The notes under the pieces: model-generated | The model's input: only the letters and a program-made list of their open reading frames with translations | Databases searched by the model: none | What the model was told of the DNA's origin: nothing | Source: Agelaius tricolor | Lineage: Eukaryota > Chordata > Aves > Passeriformes > Icteridae | Assembly: GCA_023055355.1 (NCBI GenBank) | Contig: JALJCS010000001.1 | Coordinates: 103,729,881-103,793,880, forward strand | Length of the DNA: 64,000 bases | Direction: 5' to 3' | Shown here: one piece after another, positions 24,757 to 36,797 of the stretch | How the letters are laid out: each line of letters starts with the position of its first letter | Position numbering within the stretch: the stretch's first letter is position 1 | Position numbers and translations under genes: made by a program

Positions 24757-26280
24757 TTTCTTCTCAACAGTCCTGAACATCAACGTTGTTTTTTGTTTCT
24801 TATGAAATTCTATATTATAATAAAGTACTTAGGTATGTTTAGCCAATCAATTTGCTGGGTAAATGGAATAGTCTTAATGCTGTAATTGTGCAATTAGAGT
24901 TATTTGGCCTGTGTAGAGCTAGCCATTCTTAAATTAGTAGATTGATAAGGATACAAAGAGAAGGCCAAAGCATTTTTTTAAAACTGAAACTTTATTTCAT
25001 TATCATGTAATTGGGTTAGGTTTTATTTTATTATTCCATATTTCAGTGGGTATGATAAATTTGAGGTGCCCTGATGATGATGCTCATGCTTGGGTTTGCC
25101 TTATGCAAGGTTTATCTGGGGTAATCTTACTGTCCCAAGATTTTTGGTGCGCAGCATTTCCAATAGCCCAAATATCACATTTACTGTGGAATAAAATATA
25201 TTGTGCTTTACTGGTATAACTTTAGCACTTAAGCTTTTGTGTACAAGTGCTGATGCATTGTAATTTCTAACTTCAGAAGAAAATGTGTATGAATGCAAAG
25301 ATTATTGTTAAAGATCATGCTTTCCTGGTCTTAACAGAACTTTATGCTAAACATGAGAAAGCATGGGAAAGAAATATTTAGAAAAAATAAAAATATTCAG
25401 CAATTTTTTTTTATTTCTATCAATAATTCTTTCCTATGTAGGAGGGTTTTATCACAAAATATAAATAATTTTCTTTACATTAATGAAGAATGGGATTCTC
25501 GCTATATTTATCACTGCTGTCTTTTTAGTGGTGTATGTGCAGTAAAAGAAGTTTATCTAGTTATATTTATTAATTATTATTTTTTTATTATTAATTATTA
25601 TTTATTCTCTAGTATTTATTAATACTTATGGCAGGATATTAAACAACTTCTGGATAATGGCTGCAATTATCTCTGACAGTAAACTGTTTGAACAGTACCA
25701 GCAATACCTATGGCCTGAGCCAACTGGTACTCTGCAAAAAAATTCCTGGACATTGTTTGACATTTAGAATTAACCAGGAATATTTCTGAATATACAGTTT
25801 GGATATGGCTGCTCTCTTTTAAGGTTAAGTTGTGTTGGTTGGCATCTGAAACATCTGAAAATGGTCACAGGGACTGTTTAATTATTAAGCTAGATATAAA
25901 CTATATGTCTTCCCTGAATTGTTCATATATTGTTGGGGTTTTTTCTGTTTTGGAGTGTGTTTTTTTTGTTATAACAAAGGTTTACCTGTGCCAGTAGGTT
26001 ATTTCTGACAGTGATAGTAGCATCGATGCTTAAGGAGAGCGGGCAAGAGGTTATTTCCTGGTAAAAGTTCTCAGCTTTTTAAAACCTGAAATATGACTTC
26101 TGAAGAAAGAGGTTACACCCATACATCCTGTATTTCATGAGGCTGTGCTGTTCCTGTGTCCTGCCACAGTGCATTCTGCAATGTGTGCGCACTGTATGCC
26201 TAATTTGTTCCAGGGGTCCATCACCATTTCTGCATGTTTGGCTTTCTCTTTTATGCCAAACAGTGATTGCTCTATCCCTG
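24757..26280. other. AT-rich non-coding stretch, GC-richer near the LTR
   Basis: No gene is recognised. 25560-25625 is an almost pure A/T segment of TTATTAATTATT units. At about 26130-26280 the base composition rises just outside the 3' end of the minus-strand LTR. This could be leftover retroviral internal sequence or flanking DNA. I could not assign it to a retroviral gene. Confidence 0.45.
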
Positions 26281-26718
26281 CATGGTGGGTTGATCCTGCC
26301 TGGATACCAGGTGTCCACCAAAGCCAATCTATCACATCCCTCCACTGGACAGATGGGGGAGAACACAAAAAAGCTGTTGAGATAAGGACAGGGAGAGACC
26401 ACTCACAGCTACCATCATGGGCAAAACAGGTTTGACTCTGGGAAATTAATTTAATATATTACCACGTAATACATTACCTAATTTATTACTCAGGGTAGAA
26501 TAATAAGAAATAAAGCAAAACCTTAAACACCTTTTCCTGGGCTCAGCTTCAGTCCTGAATCCTCTACCTCCTCATCAGCTCAGGGTAGGAGGATGTGGGT
26601 TATGGTTCCATTCATCACACATTCTCTCAACTACTCCTTCCTCCTCACACTTCTCCCTTGCCCCAAAGTAGGGTCTGTTCACTACCTTCTCACATGAAAG
26701 AGTACCCATAAAACTGTT
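26281..26718 (-). mobile_element. Truncated LTR, same family as 4147-5076
   Basis: A minus-strand copy of the LTR family seen at 4147-5076. The 3' end begins at GGTGGGTTGATCCTGCCTGG and runs through TACCAGGTGTCCACCAAAGC and GATAAGGACAGGGAGAGACC. It then passes GGGCAAAACAGGTTTGACTC and the A/T-rich polyadenylation region, and continues into CCTGGGCTCAGCTTCAGTCC. The match fades at about 26718, so roughly the 5' half of the LTR is missing. Like the other copy it is a non-coding remnant. Confidence 0.85.
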
Positions 26719-26874
26719 TATTATAATTTTTTTTTTCCAGTTTTGTACCCATGGATAAGCATTCAGACACATACTCATAAACTAATCACAGCTGAACAAA
26801 TCATTGAGCTACATATGCAGAAATGTTTCCTTCCACAGTAGAAAAACAGAGCACCAGCTGCAACAGAAAGGAAA
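26719..26874. other. Short non-coding spacer
   Basis: Nothing is recognised. It holds a T-rich run near 26728-26738. Confidence 0.5.
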
Positions 26875-26931
26875 TTTTAATTTATATCCCATGTTTTAAT
26901 TTATATCCCATATTTTAATTTATATCTCTTT
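26875..26931. repeat. 19-base tandem repeat, three copies
   Basis: The unit TTTTAATTTATATCCCATG is repeated at 26875, 26894 and 26913. The second copy differs in one base and the third diverges in its last bases. It is a small local minisatellite with no evident function. Confidence 0.93.
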
Positions 26932-28604
26932 AGAAGAGAAAACAATGTGAGAAAATAGATTCCATGTCTTTAGGAGATCAGGGAAAGATTAAGGAAACTA
27001 CTCTAACACTACTACTTTAAGGTGTTTTAAGCATAAGAAATCCAGTATTTGATTTTCTTTGATAATGCTAATTCTAACATTAGATTTAAGGAAGTGCTGC
27101 ACACCATGGATGAAAGTGAGTCTAATCAAGCTTAGGACAGGCAAAAAATCAACAGGATCTGTCTTTATGCTGTTTAATATCTTCCCATTAGCAGGGGTTT
27201 ATGACAAATTTGAATTACACCTGTTGAGGGATTTCTACGAACCAGAAGTTCTAAAAAACAGTGAGCCTAACTTGATATGTTTCTAATATCATTTTCTCTC
27301 TTCCCTTTAAGCATGGATTCAATTCCACAAGCAAAATTTTGTCTCTTTCTTGTGTGTATAGGCCTGTTATGCTTTTACTTTGGACACTTGCTGTTTATTT
27401 TCAGGTACGTAAGAGGTGCTGTGCCACTTTACTGCTCCTACAAAGGCCCAAAAAGCACCCTTAGTGTAGAAATAATCTGCTTCCTGATTTGATAAAGGGA
27501 TTTAATGTAGTTATCAGATTTAATAATTTCAGGGATGTTAATTGGGCTTCAAGCATACCAAGCACTGAAATTTTTTCATTAAAGAGAACTGTTTTTGTAT
27601 AAGGTGCCTTTCCAGAGTGTCCAGTCTGTAGGTAAATACAGAAATGGAGCAATTAATTTGTTGAGTGTAAGACTTAATGGCAATAAAGGTTCTCGCATAG
27701 AAGTTATTTTGTTACTATTAGAAAATGTATACTCATACAATTCCCTCACACTAATGATCTTCTAAAGCATTGCGTCTTCCTTATAAAGATAAAGCCAGCA
27801 CTTTAGCTCAGATTAAATTTTGTGATTCTACCACAGTTTCTTGAAAAACCTGGGAATTTAGTAAATTCTAACATTTGAAAGCATAAATCACATACAAACA
27901 CTCTAAACAAAAATATTAAAAAACATGTATCATGCAGAATACAACAGGGCCACCTTTTTTTTTTAATTCTTTACCTTTAAAAAAAAAATAAAGACAATAT
28001 AAAGCATAAAATATTGGGGCGGGGGGACGACAGGGACATGGAATATTTATTCAATTCCCAGTACTTCCACAAAAATTTAGATTTGTTTGAGCTTAAGAAA
28101 AACTGAGAAGTTGGGTTTCTTTTTTGTTTTCCCTATTAATGGGGTTTTCCTTTACTCTGAACAACTTAGCATATGCATCAACCCCATTACGATCTCTTTA
28201 TCTTGCGGTGAATAACCTTACACATCAAATTCATGATAGGGCTTTGGTAGGACATTGCAGGAAGAGGGTGAAGCTGACTGCTCTTTGCAATTCTGGCAGC
28301 ATAAGAGACAGTGGACTGATGGCTCCAGCAGAAAGAGTAAGCAACTGAACAGGGAGTAGTAAAAACATGAATCTTTAACGCTACTTCTGACTAGTGACAA
28401 AAATGAAATCTTTTTTCTGTCTGATATGGCTAACTAAGCAGGGAAGCAAGCCCAGGATCTTCATATCACATTCTTAGCCTCAAGCAACTCAAAGGTGTGA
28501 ACCATAAATAGTAAGCAAAGGAAGAAAATTCTCCAATATATGTTTTTAATTATGCCAGCATCAGCAGCCTGAGCTAATATTGACTAGACATTAGGAAAGT
28601 AAAC
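26932..28604. other. AT-rich non-coding stretch
   Basis: No gene is recognised. It contains a G-rich patch GGGGCGGGGGGACGACAGGG near 28017-28036 and mixed A and T runs near 27954-27990. Confidence 0.55.
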
Positions 28605-28628
28605 AAATAAAAATAATAATAATAATAA
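28605..28628. repeat. (AAT)n microsatellite
   Basis: A short run of AAT/ATA trinucleotides, about 7 units, at the end of an A/T-rich segment. Confidence 0.9.
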
Positions 28629-30828
28629 TGATTATGAGGAATCTAGCTACAAACAACAGGATTAAGTGAAGAGAAATGATGATATAGGGAAATCCTCTGG
28701 CTTTATCTGAAAGAAGAACATAAGCACAACAGTTTTCTTCTTATTTTAAAATAAGGTCTGGAGATACAGTAGGCCACAATCACACTTAGGGAAAACAGTC
28801 ATACACTTGGAATTCCATTGTATACACACAAAGACTGTTAAAAACTAGAAGAACTGAACTCAATTATACTGAATGAATAGAACTCAAAATTCTTCTGTCA
28901 AGGGAGCATTTAGCCTAAAGTTTTTCCTTTCTTTTGTAGTATTAAATTTGAAATAATTGTTTATATTTCAACATGTTTATTCTGAGTCTCTTGGGTACAT
29001 ATATTGTATGGAAAACATTTGCTGTATCAGACTTTTCAAAGATCAATAACTCCAAGTGTTTTCTGTCCTTGAGACTTCTGTGAGGATTCTGATGCTGAAA
29101 ATTTTCATTGTATTGTCTTGCTAAAACTAAGAGGTCTATTAGTTTATTTCTTTGTCTTTAAAATGTCATATTCTAAAGAGAAATCATCAGGCTTAACAAA
29201 GAAATCTATTTATATTTTGTATTTCAATCCCAATTATTACAGCTCTCTTTCCTGCTGGTACTGTTAAAACCATTATATTTCCATATTAGTTTTAGGGATA
29301 TTTCAATTATAGAGGTCACTCAGTTATTAATATGTGCTCATGTGTAAACAAAATATTTTTTGTTTTCAAAAGAAATAACTAAAATACTATTATTAAGGAT
29401 CTCCACAGTTTCTAACACTGATGTGGTTAATCCTTAATCCCCTGTAGAGTTAATTAATACTAATATGTCTATTGACTAAACTAGAGCACTGTGCTCATAA
29501 AAACACTGAGCCTGGCTGTATCTGCCAGTCCCAGAATGTACAGGTTGTTAATATTTAGGTAACACAACCTGGTTTCCAAAAAGACACAAATGTTATCACT
29601 CCACATATCCATCATAGACATACTAGCCTTGTTACACAGTTTATCACTCAAAGTTAGAGATTGAGGGAATATGTCACTCTTAATTTCACTATTCTCTTCC
29701 TTATACTACAGGTCTTTCCATACAATTTTTCTAATTTCCCCTAATAGCCAGTCTTCCAACTTTCCAGGTTTTTCTCCTTGAGCTTAATCTGAATAAAAGA
29801 TAGTATATATAACTAGAGCTCCATGTTTCTCAGGGAAAAGCAGCAGGTCAGTTAAAACAACAAATCTACTTTAGAACTGGGATGCTCATCATGTTATTAC
29901 ATGTTTGACTGACTGAAAATTAAGACTTCTGTCTGTGAAAATGTGACATGAAAGTCAGTCAAGTGCTTGAAAAACTTCTTTGTGGTCTTTTTTGAACAGT
30001 ACATCTAGTCTCTGAATAGAAAAATAAGATTTTCTTATGTGAAAATCCATTCAGTTCCTTGAATGTTGATGGAAAATAATTGATTGGTGTACGAATAAAG
30101 AAAAGCAACTCTAATTTTATAAAATGTTGTGCTGTGATGATAAAGTAAATAATTAGTACAAATCAAAAGAAGAATTTTACTAGTGTCAAATCTAAAAAGT
30201 GTTTATCCTAGGATCTTTATCTATCCCCGAGTATTCAAACAATGATAATAATATAGGTCAAGATAGATTATTTGCTTCAATTCATATGGAAAAATAAGGT
30301 GGAATACATATTCAAATTCTTGAACTGGTTTGGGATTTGAGAAGCTCAAGCTGAGGTATGAGTGCTTTTTGGCAATAATTTATTCATGTGTAACAATCTA
30401 AAGAGAGTTCGAAGTGGTATATTGTTCAAAACTAGCCACATATTAAATGGAAAAGAAGATATAGAATAATTTTTATTGGAAGAATTTCCAATCTGTTTTT
30501 GTATTATATTTACAAACAATCATGTAATTTTCTTTGAATTTAGTTATGGTTAACTAAAAAAGAGAATTTAAAAAAATAGGGTATGAAGAGGAAGGAAAAT
30601 AAAACCCAGTCTATAGCATGAGAAAAATGGAGCTAAAAAAATTTGTCCAGGAAAAAACATCTCTTTCAAAATTCATTACTACCATTAAAAGACAAGCAAG
30701 GGAAAAAACATCAAGTGATTGAAGTTATGTCTACCTAAGCTGGCTATGCAGTACATAGAGAAGACCTGTAGTGAAACCCCATAGAGAAACAGCACTGAGG
30801 ACCCAATGTGCATTCCGTACATGTTTCA
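28629..30828. other. AT-rich non-coding stretch
   Basis: No gene, RNA or repeat is recognised in 2.2 kb. Open frames are very short. Confidence 0.55.
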
Positions 30829-30857
30829 GGGTGGGAAAAGGGTAGGGGGAGAAGGGA
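30829..30857 (+). other. Canonical G-quadruplex motif
   Basis: The plus strand has five G runs of at least three with short spacers: GGG-T-GGG-AAAA-GGG-TA-GGGGG-AGAA-GGG. This meets the usual rule of four runs of three or more G with loops of 1 to 7 bases. It is the only fully canonical motif I noticed in the window. Whether it folds in the cell cannot be told from sequence. Confidence 0.9.
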
Positions 30858-33087
30858 ATATTTAGGATTAACTCTAGTCTGAATGCCCATTAATGGCTGT
30901 AGGATTCTGCATGTGCCCCTGGCATGTGTCTTTTCATTTGGTTTCATCAGAAAGGCATCCAGCTCATGCACTCCAGTACCTCTCTACAATGACATCACAG
31001 GTACAGAAAAAAATAGAAGAACTGGAAGACTTGTTTCTCCAATTAATCCCTAAACCCATCCAAAGCATTAATATAAACAACTCATGCAATAAATAGAGGG
31101 CAGCTCCTCCATAAAGAGAATACTGTCAGAGCTCAGATTTGGCTCATTTTATCTTGAAGATGTCCAACATTATCTGACTGCTTAAATCTGGTGAAATCAG
31201 ACAAGGACTTCAGGGCAGGGCTTCCGCTCCCTTACTTGGAGCAAAAGAAGGCATCAGAGCTTTTTATATTCAGTGAATGAGGGAAAGGCTCATTGAATAA
31301 TAAGAGTCTGTGTTGCTACAGGAAATAAGAATATTTTTTCCTGCAATCGCAGAAGAAAAATATTTGACATTGGTGTTGCTCTACATACAATTTCTTAAGT
31401 ATAATTAAACAACAGATTCTATTTCTGGAAATAAATTATTTAATTTATTTATGAGCATTACTTAAATTGTAGAAGAAAAATCAAGAAATCCTTAATCTTT
31501 CTATTCACAAAAGTAAAACAGAATTTGTAAAATTCCAATTTAGTAACTTTGTAAACTTTGTAAACTTTGTGAAGTGCAATGTTTGAAAGGTACTGATACA
31601 AGTGAAATTCATATAAAGTTTTAGCTATTAGATATAACCTTAAAAGGTTCTCTGGTCAGAGAAAATTGCTCTAATGCTCACTAGTTTGTATCTCAACCAA
31701 AGGTTGGAAGTTCTGGGTTTTAATTCCTTGTGACTGAATAATTCAGAAATTTGAGATTGATACTGAGATTCTTCCTTGGCCCTACTCTTTATGTGTCCAG
31801 TCTGAACCAATCCTTATTGACAGAAGAATCAGCATGTGTTGAAGTCATTGCAGGACCAGACAATACCTCTTTAGTCATTTATGTAGCAGATTTCACTTGA
31901 TATCAGAGCCAAAGGGATCAATCTCACCTCCTCCAAACTGGAAGATGTCACTTGTTGCAGTCTGACATCGTCCTCAAATGTTCCTTCTGTAGTCAGCAGA
32001 GATAAAGAGGCACTTCCATGGGGTATCTAAGGTCATTAATGTGAACTTACCTCTGGAAGTGGTATTTTTCTCTGTTTACAGTAAAGGAACCATAGAGAAA
32101 CTAGCTTTGGCTTACACAGGCAAACAAAAAAACCGACAAGAAACTGTGAGAAGAATACCTCAGACCTGTGTGCAGCTCTTTGCTTAATGGTTGTTAGGCT
32201 GAATTGGTGCAGCAGCTCCAAGTTGTACCTAAGCTTCATAGAAGCCCATTTTTGATTACTGCTCTATCACTAGACCATAAATCACCTTTTGGGTTCATTT
32301 TCCCCTCGAGCAGCTCTACTTTCAGCAGTGAAGTGCATATTCTTGGTTCTGTCTCTACCTGCTGTTCTCTTAATTTCCTCATGTTCTTTCTGTTTTTACT
32401 GGGGGAATTGGAGGGTGTGGGAGAAGAAAATCACCTTCTAAATTTATGCTTTGTTTATTTGAGCTATTGTTTGTATATGACTAGTTTAATCATGCACAAC
32501 ATTCACCCTTCATTACACTGAACATTGTTATAAGTAGATGCCTCCGAGCACAATAATGCCTAATTTGCATTAATCTTGCTTTGCTCAATTCTTTTATAGT
32601 GATGCAAACATGTGCCACAAATTGCTCTCCATTTTTTAAACCACAAGAAATGCATAAACTACACTCCCATATTAAGTACCACTTAATTTGCTGAACTCTT
32701 CCAAAGTAACTAAAAATGTTACAATGTTCTCAATTCTGCAAGAAATAACAAAAATGTCTCAAAACCGGTGACAAAACAGTGTCTGCATAATGATACAAAC
32801 AGATAATCAATTCTAAAAAAGTTTTCACAAACCACAAATAAATAAATAATTGTGCTTCAGTCTTGTTTTTTAAAATTTCTTCCCTTTCCCTCTTCTCTAC
32901 TTTCCTGCACGTACAGGCCAGCCAGTATCATTTACTTTGTTAGAGTATCTACGAAAAGGCTTCTGGCCATATATAGCTTTCATATAACTACCACTGAAAT
33001 TAATATTAATTAGTAAAATCTATTTAACTTCTCCAATATATACTACTTCATTGTAATTCATTACAATTGCTAAAGTTGTACTAGAGG
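30858..33087. other. AT-rich non-coding stretch with a small tandem repeat
   Basis: No gene is recognised. At 31545-31572 the 9-base unit AACTTTGTA occurs three times in tandem. Open frames, including one of 105 codons (32204-32521), have no known domain and look like chance. Confidence 0.5.
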
Positions 33088-33140
33088 TTTTTTTTTTGGT
33101 TGTTTGTTTTTCTTTTGTTTTTGTTTGGTTGTTTTTTTTC
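33088..33140. repeat. G/T-rich low-complexity tract
   Basis: The plus strand carries only T with scattered G in GGTTG, TTTG and GTTTTT units and ends in T8-CAG. The T8-CAG end looks like a splice acceptor, but no plausible exon follows. It is best read as a member of the G/T tract group in this window. Confidence 0.85.
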
Positions 33141-33761
33141 AGAGGTCTGAACTCCAATGTATTTAAAAGATGATGGTGTTGCATCATGTGTATGTATAAG
33201 CCCAGGAATCACAGAGGTTGTGGAGAAAAGAAAAGGTCCCCCTAAAGGGACTATAGAAAAGGGGGGCTATAGAACACTGAGTTGGCTACTCAGCAAAAAA
33301 AACCAGGGTACTTTCCATCTCTCAGGTGGCCTAGATTCTCTCTTTTTATCTAGTGATAATGGTATCCCACTTCCTCTTGTGTTTTAAATCAAATATTTAA
33401 ACAGGCCTGGAAAAAAAAAAAGATCAGCACTTTATAGTAACTATTATGACCATTAGGTCTGATGGTTCTATTTTGTCTTATTATTATCCCTATTTGGATC
33501 AAGCTGATCTGGCCCATTTAAAAAAAAAAAATCTGAGAGTATATCCAGATATATCTAAGATATACAAAGTATCTTAAATCCTCATGAAAATGCTCCTTCT
33601 TAAAACAGATCTCTTTTAGCACAGTCTCAAGCAAGGGACCAAGTTACATCTGCATATTTTTTAATCACCAATAAAAATGGGGCTGTCAATTTTTTTTTGT
33701 TTCTTTCAGTAGCATTTCCAGATAAGACATTGCTTCTTGTTTGGTTGCGGTTAAAAAGAAA
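33141..33761. other. AT-rich non-coding stretch
   Basis: No gene is recognised. It includes A runs near 33411-33421 and 33520-33530. Confidence 0.5.
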
Positions 33762-33782
33762 ATATATATATATATATATATA
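33762..33782. repeat. (AT)n microsatellite
   Basis: About 10 uninterrupted AT units. Confidence 0.95.
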
Positions 33783-33851
33783 AGAATCTCCTGAGGAATG
33801 GCTGAAGGTTCCAAGCAAGATCATGTTTCTGTCTATAGCCTCTTTTAAGAT

Positions 33852-33925
33852 GCCTGGGATATGGTCTAGAGGCTAACTCTATGTTCTACTCCCAGCTCTG
33901 GAAAACTGTGCACATGTTTGGTTGC
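33852..33925 (+). repeat. Possible tRNA-SINE/MIR-like relic
   Basis: The blocks ATATGGTCTAGAGGCTAAC and TGTTCTACTCCCAGCTCTGG resemble a tRNA-like SINE head of the GTGGTCTAGTGGTTAGAGCA type followed by the GGTTCTATTCCCAGCTCTG segment found in MIR-like repeats. The order and spacing agree but identity is modest. This is a suggestion, not a firm call. Confidence 0.4.
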
Positions 33926-36758
33926 CTGCCTATCCTGTGCAATTACCTCTGAACTGGTGCCAAACTCCATCCCTCCAAACTTGAATGTAATCCAGTTGTT
34001 TCAAAGATGGCACTGGAGCTCCAGCTCATGAGCTACATTTTGTTGTCACAGGGACAACTTAGCAAGACAAAAACCTTAGCTGGGATAGGTGCTCAAGGCA
34101 TTACATTCTGCATCAACAACTCTGTAAATGAGTTTGAATGTTCACATACTCAGAGATACCTGCTTGGGAGAGATACAAACCACAGCAGAATTTGCCATAA
34201 GGGCCATTGCTGAAAGGTGAAGGGCAATACTCTGCACACTGTCATCTCCTCTCTGTCCTATATAGATTCTCAAGGAGAATTTTATCCATGAAAACTGTCA
34301 GAATTCCAAACTGGAACAGCTTTCAGAGGAGATTAACCTTCTCTATGGCACAGCAATTTTCCCTCCTGAGGAAAGCCATATTATTTCAGTCTGAAGAAGG
34401 TGTCTATTACTTTAGAATTTAAGAACCCACATGTTTCTTCTCAGAGAGAGAAGCAATTACTTTAACTGCTGTGCTCAGCATGAAAATGTTTGGGGAAAAA
34501 ATGCCTCTCTTAATCATATTTTGACATATATAATATGAATGGGGCTAAGCATATGAAAAACTAAAATAAAAGTTTAAAGTGAGTACCTATAATAACTATC
34601 ATAAAACTGTAAATTACGATGTATAACTTATTAATATTTTGCTGTATGGAAGTACATTTTAATGCATTACTCTACATTGAACCTTTGAGGGTCTTTTCTC
34701 ATTAAAAAACATTCTCAGTGAAAGAAATTCTCATACACAAAACCATTCTTTGGCTATCAGAGTAACTATGGGCCTTGATTTATTATTCATTAACAATTCT
34801 TTGCTAACAATTGAACAACTTCTGCAGTGAAAAGAGGGAACTCCTCAGTGTTTTTCTACATCTGACAAAGAGGCTTCACCCTGTGATCTTAATATACAAC
34901 TTTGAATAAAGGGTTAGATAACCAAAATACATATTCTACTATCAGGTAATCTATTTAATTTTGGAGGTTCTTTTGTTTCTTCTACCAGTTAAAGTACATT
35001 GAAGCACGGACACAAAATAGCACTTGAAGAAGTACTTAGTCCTCCATTTTCCCTCCAGCAAATGAAAGGATAGAATAACTGAATAGCTACAAAAAAAAAA
35101 AAAAAAACCAAAAAAACACCAAACAAACAAACAAACAAACAAAAAAAAACACCAAAAAAAAATTTCAAAGGATTTGCCTTTGGTTTGGAGTAAAAAATAG
35201 AGGTAAAAAATGGCTGGGGTATAGCAGGTGTAATTGGGCAAGACTCATTCCCACCTCTGTGCTAACTGGTCCCTTTCCCTCTGAAATTCTCACTGCATTT
35301 TCAGGGCCTGGTACAGTGCCAGAAAAATACAATCTCCCAAGGTAGAGGGGACTGTCTACTTTAAATTATTGGCCACCTTTCACAGTTACAACACTGCTGA
35401 GAGGAAAGCCTGTGGGAGAGATTTTTAATATATCACAGTAGATCTTGATGTTGTGTCACTTATCAGTGTGAGCCCTTCCTAAGCTTCCTAGAAATCTACT
35501 GTTCAATCAGTTCATTTACCTTTCTTTTGCCCTTTCTTCTCTCTCTCTTTTCCCTTCTTTTCCATGGAGGAAATTGATAGACACAAGGAGGTACAGAACA
35601 GTCCAGGGCTGTGTGTAAGTCATTTTTGGTGCAGGACTGTAACGTGTATCCCTCTCTTCCCTGGTTCCCTCACAGCCTCATCCCATCAGAGATCTCCTTT
35701 TCAGAGAGCTCCCACTGTGAATGGTTTCCACAATCAGAATTGCTGCAAAAACTGTGGATAAACTTAATCTGCATTATCTTTTGAGAGGAATCAATTAAAG
35801 GGGATGGAAAAGGGGACAGGGGATTGCTAATGACTTGAACATTTTGTTCTACACTACAGCTTGCTGGAGCCTATGAGTGAATTAGTGTAATTCAGTCTCT
35901 AAGTGATTAACTCAGGAATTTTCACAAGCAGTAAATTCCCTGCAAAAATTAGGCCAAAAGGTAAAAAATATATTGAAATTATCATCAAGTAGAAAAAAAA
36001 CCCCATTCTTAATATAAATTTTATAGCCAAATAAACATTATAAAAAGGAGCATTGAAAAACACATCAATTTGAGGGCACCGTCCCCCTTCCTTGTTCTAT
36101 TTCAAGAGAGTAACAGGGAGATTAAAGCAGTAGGAGAGATATAAATGTCACGCTAGCAATTTATTTTAGTGCTATTGAAAAAAAACCTCTAAAAACAAAC
36201 AATCTGCAGAGACAAGAGAAGGCTTCATCCGAATCAGTGTTGAGGAAGCAGGACAACCATCTACAAAAGAATTTGCGAAGCACAGGTTTTGGAGAACCCA
36301 TTAAAAATAATTTTACTGGGGTTTCTGAGGTCTTTTGAATCTCAATTCTGCCCTCCCTAAAATATTTCCTTAGTCCCAAAGAAAAGCTTGTATGAGGTCC
36401 AGGTAATTCAACTGCAAACTGTGCAGTGTTTCCATCTCTTTCTACATCTTATTTGGTATCAGCTCAGAAATGATAATGTGTAACCTGTGAATAAAAAAAC
36501 CTAGTTTTAAAAATAAGTCCAAATAGTGCATATCTCCAAAACTTGAGGTAATTTAAAACAGAGTAAACCTCCTTTCCGCCTTAATGACTGTTGACATATT
36601 AGTGGCTTGAATTAATCATCACCTTCAGTGACCCAGATCTTCCAGATACTTAGTTTAATAGAAATAAGTTTGCTGTTGTGTTTGTAACTCACATCATAAA
36701 TTACACTTCTGCAAAGATTAGCTGTTTCTGTGTTTTGCATAAAATAAATGAAAGCATA
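33926..36758. other. AT-rich non-coding stretch with an A/C-rich tract
   Basis: No gene is recognised. At about 35090-35162 there is an A-rich tract with C-containing units (AAACCAAAAAAACACC, then four ACAA units), the complement of the G/T-type tracts. Other parts show nothing recognisable. Confidence 0.5.
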
Positions 36759-36761
36759 AAT

Positions 36762-36796
<35 letters not shown>

Positions 36797-36797
36797 T
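36759..36797. repeat. (ATTT)n microsatellite
   Basis: About nine TTTA/ATTT units in tandem, uninterrupted. Confidence 0.95.

Noticed and set aside
33120..33390. T8-CAG followed by an open frame as a splice acceptor and exon
   Set aside because: The pyrimidine stretch is part of a G/T-rich simple tract. The downstream frame has no known domain and no supporting donor was found.
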